Assembly: GCA_023897205.1 (NCBI GenBank)
Contig: JAHWDD010000008.1
Coordinates: 3,224,001 to 3,288,000 of the forward strand
From: Exophiala sp. HKRS030
Lineage: Eukaryota > Ascomycota > Eurotiomycetes > Chaetothyriales > Herpotrichiellaceae
Direction of reading: 5' to 3'
DNA length: 64,000 nt
Under the pieces are notes generated by a model, which searched no databases, had not been told where the DNA came from, and worked only from the letters and a program-made list of their open reading frames with translations. Below are positions 1 to 11,849 of the stretch, piece by piece. How positions within the stretch are numbered: the stretch's first letter is position 1; every line of letters starts with the position of its first letter. The translations under genes were made by a program, and so were the position numbers.

Positions 1-547
1 GATACCTGCTTTTCTTCACAAGCTGTCTCATTCGCTGTGACCGGATGATATCCTAGAGCAACAACACGAGGTCGGTGCACAATCTAGTACAGGTTCGTCA
101 AGTCTCTGCTCACAAGTGGACACAGCGTAAATATCATCCTGGACAATATCGACATCAAAAGCTCTCATGTATATGCTTTAGCGGGATGTATGTGGCTTCT
201 GCCGACCAATGCAACCTCTCATGCTGACCCGTCTACACTCAATAGGTGCATGACTTCGTATTTCCTGAGTACCTTCGGTTGGCACTTTTCCAATCAGTGG
301 GCTAGAACCACCTCGCGTCGTTAGCTCAGATTTTAGCTGATATCGAGTCAGTTCAGAGTTTGTGTCCCGGACACCATTTCGTGCGATTAAGCGTTCGAGC
401 TTGAGCAAAGAGTCAATGACCTCGCACAAGAGTTGACGTCAGCTTTGAATTGCTACTTCTGCCTCGAAGCCGTATATCCTGAGGTGTGCCACTTTAGTTC
501 CCTCTCCCGTGAATATCTTTGAGCACACCATCTCTCTCTGTGTAACA
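1..547. other. Intergenic, left edge
   Basis: No convincing coding region is visible. The small open frames on either strand show no family resemblance. The right end is the promoter and 5' leader of the sulfite-oxidase-type gene that begins at 548. An ATG at 509 is in the same frame and would add 13 residues, but the encoded prefix has no conserved look. Confidence 0.5.
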
Positions 548-2336
548 ATGGCTCATCCCAAGAGCACATTCATGCGACCTCTCCCTGGAGAGGCTTTACC
601 TATTCACAATCGCCCTGACGAGTGGAAAATTGAGCAAGGTCTCTCTGGAGGTAAACTGCCCATCCTCGACCAAACAGGCTCTGAAACTCGTATCATCGCA
701 CCTCAAAAATGGCCTGATGTGGTGAAAGATGAAGCAGCTATCAAAGCAGTAGGAGATCCTGAGAAGCTCTTCAAGCGCGAACTGGAAGGATGGAAAGGGT
801 ACGATCCATCTTGGTAAATTTTGTTCACAGCCTTGTCCAACTGACTGTTGTACCTCTAGCTACGTGGAATGGGAGGACTACCCAGAGAAGAAAGACAAGG
901 CTCGCAGGATCCTCGCTGCCCAGAACTTTCCTCCAAATCCAGAGTTCCAGATGGGACCAATTCCGGATTCCAACCCTGTTCTACCTGGTACCCATTGGAA
1001 AATGTGGCACCATGCCGTCGGTGGTGAACTCACGGACGTACCCGAGGACTCATGGGCAACGGTGCTGCGCGAGAAGCATCCAGAAATGTTGCATTTGCTT
1101 CAGTTTCCCTACAATGGAGAACCCCCCAAGCGACTTGTGACTGACAAAGCGGTTACACCCAATTCTCTTCATTTCGTTCGAAACCATGGAGGAATCCCCT
1201 TGATCGATAAACAGAAATTCTATTTCAACTTGGATGGTCTAGTGGCGAATCCAAGATCATTCACTCTTGACGACATCATGGACGAAGCCAAGTTCCCCAG
1301 AGTCAAGAAAGTGGTCACTATGCAGTGCTCCGGAACTCGTCGTATCGAACAAATTTCTCTCTATGCAGGTCAGGGTGACGAAGTCCCCCAAGCTCCATGG
1401 GCAGAAGGGGCCATTGGTACAGCCGAGTACGTTGGGATCAGCCTCAAAAAGGTGATCAAGGCTTGTGGAGGACTTCTGGAAGGTGCAAAGCATCTGGAGC
1501 TCTATGGCGCCGAGACTTACTTCAAGGACAATGATGTGATGAATTACGTGGTCAGCGTCCCATGGTCCAAGGTCAAAGCTAATGAGGTTCTTCTCTGCTG
1601 GGAGATGAATGGAGAACCACTTCCTGCCATTCATGGGTTTCCACTGCGAGTTATGGTCCTCGGATATATTGGAGCTCGAAGTGTCAAGTGGCTCTATCGC
1701 ATAAAAGCAATCGAAAATCCATCTTTGGCCCCGGTACAAAGCAAGGAATACTTGTATTTCAATCAGCAAACTGGCAAATATAATCAAAAGCCGACCGATG
1801 GCATTCAGATTCAAGAGATGCCGGTCAGCTCAGCAATTATGTCGCCATGGACGAAACAAGTCGTCTTCCACAATGGCACAATTCATTGCAAGGGTTGGGC
1901 GTATTCCGGAGGCGGTCGTTGGCCGGAACGTATAGAGTTATCTGCTGACGGAGGCTTCAATTGGTATGCCGTACCGAACTCGAGTATGTCTCCAAAGCAC
2001 AAATGGACTTGGAGAACCTGGGAATTCGACCTTCCTTGTGACGTGGAGGGTTGGGTTGAAATTGTCTGCCGATGCTGGGACAACTCACTCAACACTCAAC
2101 CTCTGACTGTCCGAGCAGCCTGGAATTGGGGTCTTCATGTAACCAGCTCTGCTCATCGTATCAGTGTCTACAGCGTCAACAAAAGCCATGCCAGGACCAA
2201 GGAGAAATTGCAGCGATTCGTGGAGATGGACTCACCCCTTGCTCCGTTGACTTGGCCAGAGGAATTTCCAACTCAGAGCTGGGAGGAGTATAAGCAGTTC
2301 TGGAAGGATAACGATCCCAGAGACGTCGATGATTGA
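548..2336 (+). CDS. Sulfite oxidase-type molybdopterin oxidoreductase
   Basis: Predicted 575-residue molybdenum-cofactor enzyme that probably oxidises sulfite to sulfate, or a related oxyanion. Exons are 548-798 and 860-2336. The donor at 799 gives the smooth junction GWKGYVEWEDYPEK; a second donor at 814 would give a 46-nt intron and five extra residues. The Mo-binding domain occupies roughly residues 120-370. Its molybdenum-ligand cysteine is C240 in TMQCSGTRR, and the GIPLI, ELYGAETYF and HGFPLR stretches are typical of the family. The last 150 residues form the Mo-co dimerisation domain (GWAYSGGGRWPERIELSADG). There is no cytochrome b5 domain, so it resembles the plant or peroxisomal short form rather than animal sulfite oxidase or nitrate reductase. 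The C-terminus (DVDD) is not a PTS1 signal. The downstream neighbour is a catalase. The family is secure; the substrate is inferred. Confidence 0.9.
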
Positions 2337-3274
2337 GTTCACGGACTTAGGACTTGTGCTGATCGGCTTTGCTATGTTTAAGACCATTTGGTAATCAAAT
2401 TGCTTCTCTAGTTGTTCTAAATCATGGTCTTGCACAAAGATCGTCCTTGTTGGGCAATGCAAACCACTCTCACCGTCTAAATCGCCAATAGCCCCATTTC
2501 CTAATCCAAAATTCCTCCCAATGATGTCTCGGCGTCAAGTAGGGCCATAGCTATTGGAGCAAGACCGTGCGAGCGACCCCAGCAAGTCTGTGAGACAGGT
2601 CCAGGATGTATTTTGTAGCACGATTCTAAAAATGCCGCAACGAGCAGCAGCATGTAGGTGGCCAATGGCAATTACTGCATTTGCGATGGTTGCTGACGGA
2701 TTACGGGGATAGGAAGTCTCCTGGTTTGGTTGAAACTTATCTCTAAGCATGCATCTGTATATCATCGAAAGGCCCGCCTTGAGCTCGGAGCCCTACGAGG
2801 TCCCCGCAATGACAGCGAATCGTGTCGATCGTGATGGAGGAGTGGAAAATAACACAAAGACGGTTGGTGGACTTTCTCCCTGCAAGCTCTACAGCTTCGC
2901 GTAAAGTCTCGTGCGAGGGCTCGTGCGAGAACTTTTCAGGGGTCTGACAGTGGGTCATTACTAAGTCGCTAAGGTTCGAGACTCCGACTGGTCTAAGGTA
3001 TGAGGGGTGACCGTTGCAATGACCATTCAAGCGACACACCAAAAGCATGCTCAGTGATGTGAACGAAGATGTACTCGTACGATGGCATGACATTGCATGA
3101 AGCCAGAGAGGGAATGCAGCGCGGGTAGTCCGAGTCACCCGTCCTCACCATCGTAGACATAAAATGTTAGGTTGTGTAAAAGACAGCCCCTTGTCCAGCA
3201 CATTTAAGTCTTGTGTTGGCATAATTTCCAGCTGTAAATCCAAGCTTTATTGACATCAGCAAAAGCCGTCGACA
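2337..3274. other. Intergenic between sulfite oxidase-type gene and catalase
   Basis: About 940 bp. An open frame on the minus strand (2743-3138) has no recognisable fold or family features and is treated as chance. The right portion is the likely catalase promoter. No repeat or RNA gene is seen. Confidence 0.5.
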
Positions 3275-4968
3275 ATGACTTCCTCGCAGCCATACTACAC
3301 TCTCGCCGAAGGCGTCCCTTTGCCACGTAACGATACCATTCAACAACTATCGACGGGATCCGGGGGTGGTCATGTCCTGCTCACAAGCACACAGCTCCTT
3401 GAGAATCTGGCACATTTCTCTCGTGAACGAATCCCAGAGCGTACAGTTCACGCAAAGGCGTCCTCTGCACGAGGCTACTTCGAGGTTACAGATGATGTAT
3501 CAGACATAACGGATGCAGATTTCCTCAACGGCATTGGGAAGAAATGTGAGGTCTTGATGAGAATCTCAACAGTTGGGCCTGAGCGTGGGTCGGCGGACAC
3601 TGTTCGAGATTTTCGAGGCTTCGCTGTCAAGTTCAAAACCAACGAAGGAAATCAGGACTTTGTCTTCAATAACCAGGTAAGTCCGAGATACTATGACGGA
3701 CCAAACCTGGTTCCTAGAGAAGACTAAATGCTAAAAGCCTCCAAGCCAGTGTTCTTTGTTCGCGATCCTGTCAAATTTCCCTCGTTGAATCGAAGCCATA
3801 AGAGACACCCGACAACGAATGCGTCGAATGCCGATATGTTTTGGGACTTTCATGTCAATAATCAGGAGAGTATCCATGCCCTTATGTTCTTGTTCGGTGA
3901 CAGGGGTCTTCCATCATCCGTTCGTCACGTCAACGGCTACAGTGGTAACACCTACAAATTCACAAAAGACAATGGTACCTCATCCGTGTATGCACGGATC
4001 ACATTCAAGACCAATCAAGGAATACACTACTATACCAACGCCGAGGGTGCCAAATTCGCCGGTACAGCGCCGGACAAACATATTCTCGATCTCCAGGATT
4101 CTATCAAAGCCGGAGACTTCCCTTCATGGGATGTGTACATCCAAGTGATCCGCCCTGAGGACATCGAGAAGGCGCCCATCAACATCTTCGACATGACCAA
4201 AGTGTGGCCAAAGAAGCTCTACCCGTTGCGAAAGATGGGGCGCGTCACTCTGGACAAGAACCCCAAGAACTGGTTTGCTGAGGTCGAACAGGCGGCCTTT
4301 TCTCCAAGTAACATGGTCCCAGGGATCGGTCCCAGCCCTGACCCGATGCTGCAGGCCAGAATGTTCGCCTATCCAGATGCGGCTCGATATCGACTAGGTG
4401 TCAACTATCAATTTCTCCCGACCAACGCCCCAACCAGCAAAGTCTACTGCCCAATCGAGCGGGATGGGTTCATGAATTTCACTCAGAACTACGGAGGTGA
4501 TCCCAACTATATAGGCACGCAGATCAAACCAAACAGGTTCACTACAAGGACCAGCTCGGAGCCGACAAGCGAAGTTGAGGCACTTTCGTTATCGTCCAAA
4601 GCGAAGACCGCAGACCAAGTCCAAGTCACCTTGCCGGTCTCGGCGTTCACGGAAGTAACGGACAAAGACTTCGATCAGGCAATTGCTCTGTGGAAAATCA
4701 TGGGCACACAGGATGGTGCTCAAGACCGTTTCGTCAACAATCTGGCTGGACATGTGAGTGGCGTTGAAACCAAGTGGATCAGAGAGAAAGTCTACGGTAA
4801 GAAAGCCCCCCAAATATTCACACTTGTAAGCATGCGTATGCTAATGCCATGGGCTGTCTAGAAATGTTCTCAAAAGTCGATAAGAATCTGGGTGACAAAC
4901 TCAAGAAGGTAACGGAGGGGAAAATCGCTGGTGATCATGCCCATGTCCATAAGACCGCATGGCATTAG
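3275..4968 (+). CDS. Monofunctional haem catalase, small-subunit type
   Basis: Predicted 519-residue catalase that splits hydrogen peroxide into water and oxygen. Exons are 3275-3676, 3746-4796 and 4862-4968. Each junction restores the family sequence (FNNQ|PVFFVRDP at the first, KVY-E-MFSK at the second). The distal active-site His is H59 in IPERTVHAKASSARG, the distal Asn is N133, and the proximal haem ligand Tyr is about Y343 in RMFAYPDAARYRLG. The length fits small-subunit (clade 3) catalases, and there is no C-terminal flavodoxin-like domain as in large-subunit fungal catalases. No signal peptide or clear SKL-type tail is present (it ends TAWH), so cytosol or an atypical peroxisomal route is likely. 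It follows the sulfite-oxidase-type gene on the same strand, which suggests a role in clearing peroxide made there; that link is inference. Confidence 0.95.
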
Positions 4969-5550
4969 GGACAAACCATGTTCGTACTGATCACAATATG
5001 ACTAAGGGTGTCAAGCAGCGTGGCGTTGGGATATCCAACAGATGCACAGTGTGGCTGTCCTTCGTCTAGGTTTACATGTATACATAGTAGGCTCGATGCA
5101 TGCCCAGTGAAAATCAGCTAGAGCTAGGCTTCTTGACATCCAATGCTCGCTTATTCGCAATCTTTATCACCAGCTTGTTTCTTCTGCCTTCCATACTGGG
5201 TGCTGGGTGTTTCTCAGACCGATTGCTTCTAATAGGATTACATGTGGTAATAAAAAACTGAACATGGTGGGATTACATTGTCACAGCCCGCTATATATAT
5301 ATGGTTCAACCTGGAATTGCACGTCAATCACGCTAGTACCTTGTTACAGGCACAGTGAAAGTCATCACAAAGAACGGATAGCGTAGAATATTAAAGGCGT
5401 CTGGTGAGGTGAGACGAATGGAAGCGTGCTTTCTTTTTGTTACAGATAGAGAGGAGAGTGTTAGAGGAGGCCCCCAAGGTTACATCAATACAGCCCTGTG
5501 ATCATTTCTTGTTGACCCATTCGGTTTTTCACGCATCAATTGCAAGCCCT
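4969..5550. other. Intergenic; AT-rich, TATA-like tract
   Basis: No gene is seen. A run of alternating TA near 5291-5302 resembles a TATA element, but no plus-strand gene follows it. The region holds the 3' ends of the converging catalase and DUF4267-like genes. Confidence 0.4.
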
Positions 5551-6054
5551 CTAGGTCAACAGGTAGCCCAAAGCAAGCCCGAGAATGGGCAAGGACATGA
5601 ACATATGACCCTTGCTCTTGTCAGAGGTGACCCCCTCCGCCTCGGACGATAAGGTGCCATCCTCAACCAGCCGCGACAAGACCAACGAGTCCCCCAGTGC
5701 GACCACAGTACCAACCAAGAGTGAGATTCCTAGAGTCCTCTTAACGGCGATGGAGGCGAGCGGGGAGTTCCGACATAGAGAGGAAATTTGCCAGAAGGCT
5801 GTGAGGGAGAGCAGTGACGCGCCGCTCGCGAGGTTGCGGATTCCAATGGCTTGAATGAATGCCTTCTGCTCGAAGGACGAAGTTGAGCCAGCTTTTGTGA
5901 TCACACCGAATTGGCGTGCCCAATCGAACGGCGATTGGAGGGCGTAGATGCCGCCTGCTAAGCCTCCCGTCCCCAAGAGGATCGTCAGCCCCGGTAGCAC
6001 GGCGGAGTGGAGGGAGGATGTGGAGAGAAGGGTTTTATCCATGACAATGATCAA
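5551..6054 (-). CDS. Small four-helix membrane protein, DUF4267-like
   Basis: A 167-residue single-exon protein with about four hydrophobic segments, near residues 17-40, 70-90, 108-128 and 150-166. The first carries the glycine-rich stretch LLGTGGLAGGIYAL, and the second follows the FIQAIGIRNLASGASLL block typical of the fungal DUF4267 membrane family. The molecular function of that family is not known. The start at 6054 (MIIVMDKTL) could equally be the Met four codons later at 6042. It stands alone between convergent catalase and an upstream spacer, with no operon-like context. Real-gene status is supported by length, membrane topology and family resemblance; the role is unknown. Confidence 0.75.
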   Translation of the reverse strand: MIIVMDKTLLSTSSLHSAVLPGLTILLGTGGLAGGIYALQSPFDWARQFGVITKAGSTSSFEQKAFIQAIGIRNLASGASLLSLTAFWQISSLCRNSPLASIAVKRTLGISLLVGTVVALGDSLVLSRLVEDGTLSSEAEGVTSDKSKGHMFMSLPILGLALGYLLT

Positions 6055-6608
6055 TTCGCTTCGATTTTGGGGCTTGAGGAATTGTACTTGTCTGTGGGAT
6101 TGTTGGGATGATAAGATGGTCTATATACTATGGAGCAACTGGAAGCTGTGTTTGTTCCGATTCAAATACCGCTTTGGCACGGGACACGCGTGCTGCCTCA
6201 GCCACCGCATCATAAGTGAAACTCAATCGGACAACGGCTTCACCTTTTGAAGTATCCCGAGAGGCTGCGGGGAATCCGATACCGAGAAACCACTTTTCAG
6301 CGTATGAAAAGTCTCGACAAACGTGCATCTTGTAAGACTTAAGCTTGCTCAGAAATTTACCTAAGCTTGCAGCAATTCATTTTCGACGCGTGCGCCAAAC
6401 GATAAGTAGCACCGGCTAATAATAAACTGCCTACGCCGCGTCCCTGCATTGCCCCGGTTAGAACCCTTTGCATGATTTCTAGAATATGAGCGACTCAAGC
6501 TATTCTGGTCTAGGTAGTTTCTAACTCATACACTACATGCACAGGCGAATTGTGTGTCTACTACCAGTGCCCAATTCGGTCAAACCCAATTGAGCCTTTG
6601 GGAATGCT
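6055..6608. other. Intergenic spacer
   Basis: No supported gene. It holds the promoter of the DUF4267-like gene (right to left) and the 3' flank of the FAD monooxygenase. Confidence 0.4.
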
Positions 6609-8438
6609 TCAGGCCATCAAGCCAACCCCGAGACCGCCGTTGGTGCTGTGGACATTAGTCTGAGCTGCTGATGGCTTTAAAAGGCTTGTCAGAGCGCGTT
6701 CGAGCGTCTCATATGGATCAGACGTGGCCGTTGGAAAGCGACAAGCAATGTAGCGATCAGGCCGTACAAGAAGTGCACCGTCGGCACTGATCTCGCTCAA
6801 CTTGGCCCAAGACCTTGTCGGATCACCAACGTCGCCACCAGCTGTGATGCGATAGCTCTCGATGGGAATGCCCGACTGACCAGACAATCGTGTGGCGGCT
6901 TCACACCAATTTTTCCCCCTGGAGCCGGTGAGTATGATGAAGTTCCCGATGCCTCCGAGGTCATGAGTCGACAAGCGGTTACCACGTTTGTTCAGCCAAA
7001 CGTGCGGCAGTCGGTGACCTGGTCGAGTCGTCGGGGTGTAGGCAATGCCCATCGGATCTCGGAGCGGGGCTGGTGATCCGTCAGGAATCGTTAAGCCTTC
7101 CTCGTAATGGAAGCCTATCTCTCGGTCATGAGGGTCAAGCTCCATGCGGCCGGTACCAAACACTTCAGCTCCAACTGCGCGACGTGTCCTCCCCATAGGA
7201 CTGTCTTCCAGGTACTTTAGGAATACTGCTTTCCTCTGCTCTGGTGTCTTGGCGTGGATCAGTCCAATTCCGGCTTCAAATGCGAACTGGTTTTGAAAAG
7301 CGAACAGCGCATACTCGATGTTGTCTTGGATCACTGGCCTTCGTTCGGTCTCATAAGTATGCAGGATTGATTCATTGGCCCAACCCTTTATCACTGCCGC
7401 GAGCTTCCAGGCCAAGTTGTCCGCATCCTGGATCGCCGACTGCAAGCCGAGCCCGGACGTCGGAGGTTGGCGATGAGCTGCGTCGCCGATGAAGAAGACA
7501 TTGCCGACGTGGCTTTTTTCAATATGCACTGATTCAATATGCCACGGGCTGACACCCAGAATCTCAGCGTCTAGCTCTGGGAGGTTCAAGAGTGCCCTGA
7601 GACGGGTGAGCGCACGCTCTTTCGTGAGATTTTGGGCGTCCGGCTCATCAGGTGGGATCATGAGGTGAATCGTCCATGTCTCGGAATGGCGATCCCAGTT
7701 CTTTGGACCAGCCTTGACCAAAGCGCCACCGGTCCACGAGCCAAATCGAGGGCCAACGAACCAATGGACAACCACATCGTCGGTCACGTATTCGGAAAGG
7801 TCCGCTCCGAAATAAAGGCTCGTCATGGTTGCGAGACCAGACTGTCCAACCATCGAAATACCAAGCATTGGTCCGACCGTTCGGCCACCGTCCGCCGCAA
7901 TAACATATCGTGCGCGAATCTTGTGCACATGACCATTCGCAACCTCGCGAACTTCCGCCACGACTCCGCCATCATTTTGGAAAAGGCGGGTTAATTCGAA
8001 CCCGAAACATACCTTCCCTGGGTTTCTGTCTTCTGCATTGCTACGGAGCAGAGGCTCGAGAAGATACTGACCCAGACCGGCGGAGAGTTCGGGACTATCT
8101 TTCTCGAATATTTCCCGAAAGACACCTTCTCCATTCACGTCGAGGCTGAATAATTCTCGCCGGTCCAACTCGTCACTTCCCCCAAGAGAGGTTACCCAGG
8201 TGGATCGAATTCGGGTTTCGGCGGGCATACCAATCGCCTGGATTTGATCGGCTATACCATGGCGACGAAAAATCTCCATGGTGCGTTGGTTGTGAGCGCC
8301 AGCCTTGGGCATGTGCGACGTCCCGGGACGTCGCTCGATCAACAGAGAGTCTACGCCCAGATCAGACAGTAGGATGGAGGATGAAAGCCCACTGCCGCCT
8401 CCTCCAACTATGAGGACGGATACTTCGTCCGGTAACAT
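6609..8438 (-). CDS. FAD-dependent aromatic hydroxylase, phenol hydroxylase/TfdB type
   Basis: Intronless 609-residue class A flavoprotein monooxygenase, probably NAD(P)H-dependent and acting on a phenolic or other aromatic ring. Three FAD motifs are visible. The N-terminal Rossmann GxGxxG is VGGGGSGLSSSILLSDLG (about residues 11-28), the DG motif is YVIAADGGRT (about 178-187), and the GD motif is FFIGDAAHRQPPTSGLGLQS (about 316-335). The C-terminal 200 residues resemble the thioredoxin-like tail of phenol hydroxylases. It lies at the left end of an accessory block containing P450s, transporters and a ring-decarboxylase-type amidohydrolase, which suits aromatic or terpenoid catabolism. The substrate cannot be read from the sequence. 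Polyketide-tailoring hydroxylases share this fold and remain an alternative. Confidence 0.92.
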   Translation of the reverse strand: MLPDEVSVLIVGGGGSGLSSSILLSDLGVDSLLIERRPGTSHMPKAGAHNQRTMEIFRRHGIADQIQAIGMPAETRIRSTWVTSLGGSDELDRRELFSLDVNGEGVFREIFEKDSPELSAGLGQYLLEPLLRSNAEDRNPGKVCFGFELTRLFQNDGGVVAEVREVANGHVHKIRARYVIAADGGRTVGPMLGISMVGQSGLATMTSLYFGADLSEYVTDDVVVHWFVGPRFGSWTGGALVKAGPKNWDRHSETWTIHLMIPPDEPDAQNLTKERALTRLRALLNLPELDAEILGVSPWHIESVHIEKSHVGNVFFIGDAAHRQPPTSGLGLQSAIQDADNLAWKLAAVIKGWANESILHTYETERRPVIQDNIEYALFAFQNQFAFEAGIGLIHAKTPEQRKAVFLKYLEDSPMGRTRRAVGAEVFGTGRMELDPHDREIGFHYEEGLTIPDGSPAPLRDPMGIAYTPTTRPGHRLPHVWLNKRGNRLSTHDLGGIGNFIILTGSRGKNWCEAATRLSGQSGIPIESYRITAGGDVGDPTRSWAKLSEISADGALLVRPDRYIACRFPTATSDPYETLERALTSLLKPSAAQTNVHSTNGGLGVGLMA

Positions 8439-9346
8439 CGCGCCTCAAGTTGCGATTCAAGTTGAAAAAGTATAGGATTGTAGATCGAGCGTTGGTTCAG
8501 AGAATAACGGCCCGGGGGGCAGACTGAATATCGCTACGATATAGATTCTTGTTATGATTTGGAAAGTTTAAACTTACAGCGACATAGGAATAAAAAGTGA
8601 TGAGTTGTTTTGCCAATTGGAACGGTACCGTAAGCATAGTTCCAACGGAAGCGTGCCGGCAGGGGAGTCTATCTCGGAAATGCACCAGTATCGAGCTCGT
8701 CCCGGGGATGTAGTCCTTGTCCTAGGCGGGATGGTAGAGGGGGTGGGGCCATCATGAGTTCTATCAAGTATTCCGATCCCCATCGGAACGGGATGCTCAC
8801 TCGTACGTTCTGTAGACACAACATTGGCCAGTTGTGCAACCGTTCCGCATGGTAGTGCCTGGTAAGAAGTGATTAATGAGCCTCCGGCTATAGCTTCGCC
8901 GCGAACTTAGGAAGTAAAGTTGAGCGCTTCAGCGTGCGAGTACACGACCGCAAGACTGCAGCTGCAGGGGACGATGTATGAGACCAGTTGAACCCTGATC
9001 CACAATGTGAACATGAGCTAAAGACCACAAGTTTCCGGAGCACAAGCTCTAACATTGATGTATGCCTGATTTTCAGCATAGAACTGAGCCTGAGGATGGA
9101 CTGTAAGTACGAGTCGTTGAATTGACTTCATATTTGTGCTGACGCCATGCAAAGACGACATTGGGGCTGATGGTGACGTAATTAGTGACCTCGAGTACAT
9201 ATCCATATGAGATTTTCAAGGCACGTAGAGTAATGTACTACTTGCAATCTCAGCTATCTCATCCACAGATGGCAAGACAATCAAGCCCCAATGTCCAAAC
9301 ACGTACAGATCCAAAGGAAACCCTTGACCAAGTAAGACAACCTATG
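8439..9346. other. Intergenic, monooxygenase promoter side
   Basis: About 900 bp between two minus-strand genes. Only short unsupported open frames occur. It should include the promoter of the FAD monooxygenase (right of 8438) and the 3' UTR of the MFS pump. Confidence 0.4.
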
Positions 9347-11228
9347 TTACACCTCGACCTTCTTAGCTTTTCCCGTGCCAGGCTTATGGAGAGTCTTGTT
9401 AACATAATTGGTGAGATAGTCGTTGACATCTTTGACGAAGAAGGCCGCAATGAGTCCGATACCCGTAAAACCCAAGGACGATAGATATACGATTTTAAAT
9501 GCATGGGTATATGCGTGCTTGGTGGCCAAGGTAAGGGCGTCTAACACTCCGATGTCTATGCCAGGCACTGCTTTGAGTGCTGCTTGAGTTCCGTTAGCGA
9601 CAGCTGCGAAAAGGTCTGGAATACTGCTGGCTGGTAGTCCAGCCGCCTCGACAGCTGTAGTGATCTCCTGAGGCAGAAAGGCACCTAGTCGGTCACTATA
9701 AATTGCTAGGAAGACGCTGACTATAGATTAACCGTTAATTCACCATAGTGATGCTCCTAAGGGGGGTACATGTTGACTTACCAGCAACGGTGCCGAAGGT
9801 TAGCCTGGTTGACCCAAAGAAGCCTTGAGCAACACCGATATCGTTGGGTGGAGCCACAAGTCCAACAATAACGATCGTCACGAGATTGATCCATCCGTTT
9901 GCAAGGCCAGCAAGGACGGTAAAAGCTACAGCCATGCCCTTTGTCCCGTAGGTCACGCCCGCCATACCGGTACAGAATGCAGCAGTCATTGAACATGCAA
10001 CCAGCATCTGCCATTTGAGATAGCCTATATTCCTGAAGAGTGGTGCAAAGAAAAGCTCTCCGAAAACCAAGCCTATCCCTGTCGTAGAGGACAGGAAGCC
10101 GATGGTAACTTCGTTCGTGGTGAAAAGCATACTGATCTGAATTGGCCAGAAAACGTTCAAAACAAGCCAGACCATTTGCATCGTCGAGCCAATGAAGATA
10201 CAGGCTACGATATTCGGAATCTTTAAAAGCCGGACAGGAAGTAGTGGCTGTTTGAGTGGCATAAATGTTTCGTACACACCAAATGAGGCAAGTAGAAGGC
10301 AGCCCACCACCAAGGACGCAATGACATGTGCACTTTGCCAGGAATACGTACCTTGCGCCCAGGTGAATCCGAGGAGGACTAGGATGAGGCCAGCGAAGTA
10401 CAGCAAAACACCCTGAGATCAACATTAGTAGGTGGTAGCGACAATGATGTGTTCTGGTTGTATACTAACTCCATAGTCCAAGGATTTCACTTCCTTCCAC
10501 TTGGTCATCTCGCTATTGATCATATGGAAGTTGGGTGGGAAGTAGCAGGTGGCGAAGAGAACCACTGATACTCCGGCCACGGCGACATTCAACCAGTAAA
10601 CTCCTCTCCATCCCACGGCTGTATGGGCAATCATTGTTCTCGCAATAGCAGGGCCAAATCCCAAGGTTGGCAGGACTGTCACTGTTATCGCAGCCTGTCC
10701 CCAATGGCGGTATTTGTTGGGAAGTAACTCGTGGATGATCACAGGGTACAATAAACCTGCCGCACCGCCAATCCCAGTCAGGACACTTCCGCCGATAAGA
10801 ACATCGACGCTGTTCCCAGTAGCACAGATTATGGAGCCAATGACACCCAGAGTTTGTCCACCAACAAGGAAATAACGTCGGCCTAGGATGTCGGAAAGCC
10901 GAGCGAAGAATAGGTGCAACACTCCAGTGAAGAGAGTGTTGACCAAAGAGATAAGGTAGATGTTTGGCGAAGGTCCAATATCAACGTTGATGACGGAGAG
11001 GACATTGACTGGCATTGAATAGCCAATAAAGATGCTGTTGGCCAGAAGAAAAGCAGCAAAGATAGACCCGATCAGTCGTGGCGATGCCCAATAGTTTCTG
11101 AGGTCAGTGGCATCGTGACCCAGCTCGTTACGGTGAAGAGAGTCTTTCGAGTTGACTTTCGTCAGTTGTTCCATTTCATGATGTTCAGCTTCTTGTTTAT
11201 TGACTGTGTCTGCTACCGTTGTCGACAT
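9347..11228 (-). CDS. MFS efflux pump, TRI12/siderophore-type (14 TM)
   Basis: Predicted 587-residue membrane transporter. Exons in coding order are 11228-10470, 10412-9782 and 9720-9347, with phases 0 and 1. The first junction gives LDYG|GVLLYFAG, which matches the D-x-G-G loop of TRI12-family pumps. The N-terminal half has INVDIGPSPNIYLISLVNTL and the MFS motif A region DILGRRYF; LFFARLSD precedes it. Length and about 14 hydrophobic segments fit the DHA2/TRI12 group that exports toxins, siderophore complexes or xenobiotics. I placed the start at MSTTVADT (11228); an upstream in-frame ATG at 11309 adds a basic, unconserved 27 residues. It shares a 620-bp divergent promoter with a P450, so the two are probably co-regulated. 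The substrate is unknown. Confidence 0.9.
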
Positions 11229-11849
11229 TTTGTGTCTGCCTCTTGACGTCGTGTATGGGAAGTACTTGGATTGACGTTGCAAAAAGATGATCTTGATTTT
11301 TGAGACCATTCTGAGCCAGGGGAGGTAGGAACAGTGTTCACCTGCTTAATATCTTTCGAAAAAAGCGTTCAAACTCCTACGGTGATAAGGCTGCCGGAGA
11401 TCGGGGCCCCGGACGGGGTGTCGAACCGGGGTACTGAGCGGCGGGCTAGGCATATTTCTTCGAAAGAGTCGATCCCTACCCAGGGCTCCGAGTTCCACCG
11501 GCCCCTCCGGCAACTTCATTTCTCTACAATATTTTAAGAACATCTTGTGTAATATACCCCGACCTTCGCTCGGACTAACCGCGTCAATGACTTTCCTGGG
11601 GTTCATAGTCGAAGGGTTAGCAAGCAATTTTTCTCCGTACCCCCTGTGCCCCACATAATTGCCCCGTGGAAGAGTTCCTCCGAAGGCTCGGTGGAATAAG
11701 GCTTTGGGGGACTCGGTCACAACTAAAGAGTACTCGGTAGCTCATTAAGCGACTACTAATCCTACTCTTGAGTTTATTTGCCTGCAAAACGAACGCTTCC
11801 TTCGACGTAAAGAACAGATACCATTACCACCGTCAGGAAGAGCTATATC
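11229..11849. promoter_or_regulatory. Divergent promoter, MFS pump / P450
   Basis: Bidirectional 620-bp region. It contains a GC-rich island with a perfect 10-bp palindrome CGGGGCCCCG at 11402-11411, embedded in CGGAGATCGGGGCCCCGG (11395-11412). CGG/CCG triplets are the usual half-sites of Zn2Cys6 regulators. A related arrangement (CGGAGATTTCGGGAGCCGGG) sits at 17425-17444 in the other divergent P450 promoter. Confidence 0.45.

Noticed and set aside
178..429. Minus-strand open frame of 83 codons
   Set aside because: No family features, no supporting promoter or splice context; length is expected by chance.
2743..3138. Minus-strand open frame of 131 codons upstream of catalase
   Set aside because: Composition is unlike a protein domain and it sits in the catalase promoter region.
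5288..5304. TATA box implying a plus-strand gene
   Set aside because: No open frame with gene features follows on the plus strand before the minus-strand DUF4267-like gene.
11400..11440. tRNA-like T-arm (GTCGAACC)
   Set aside because: No acceptor stem or anticodon arm could be folded around it.
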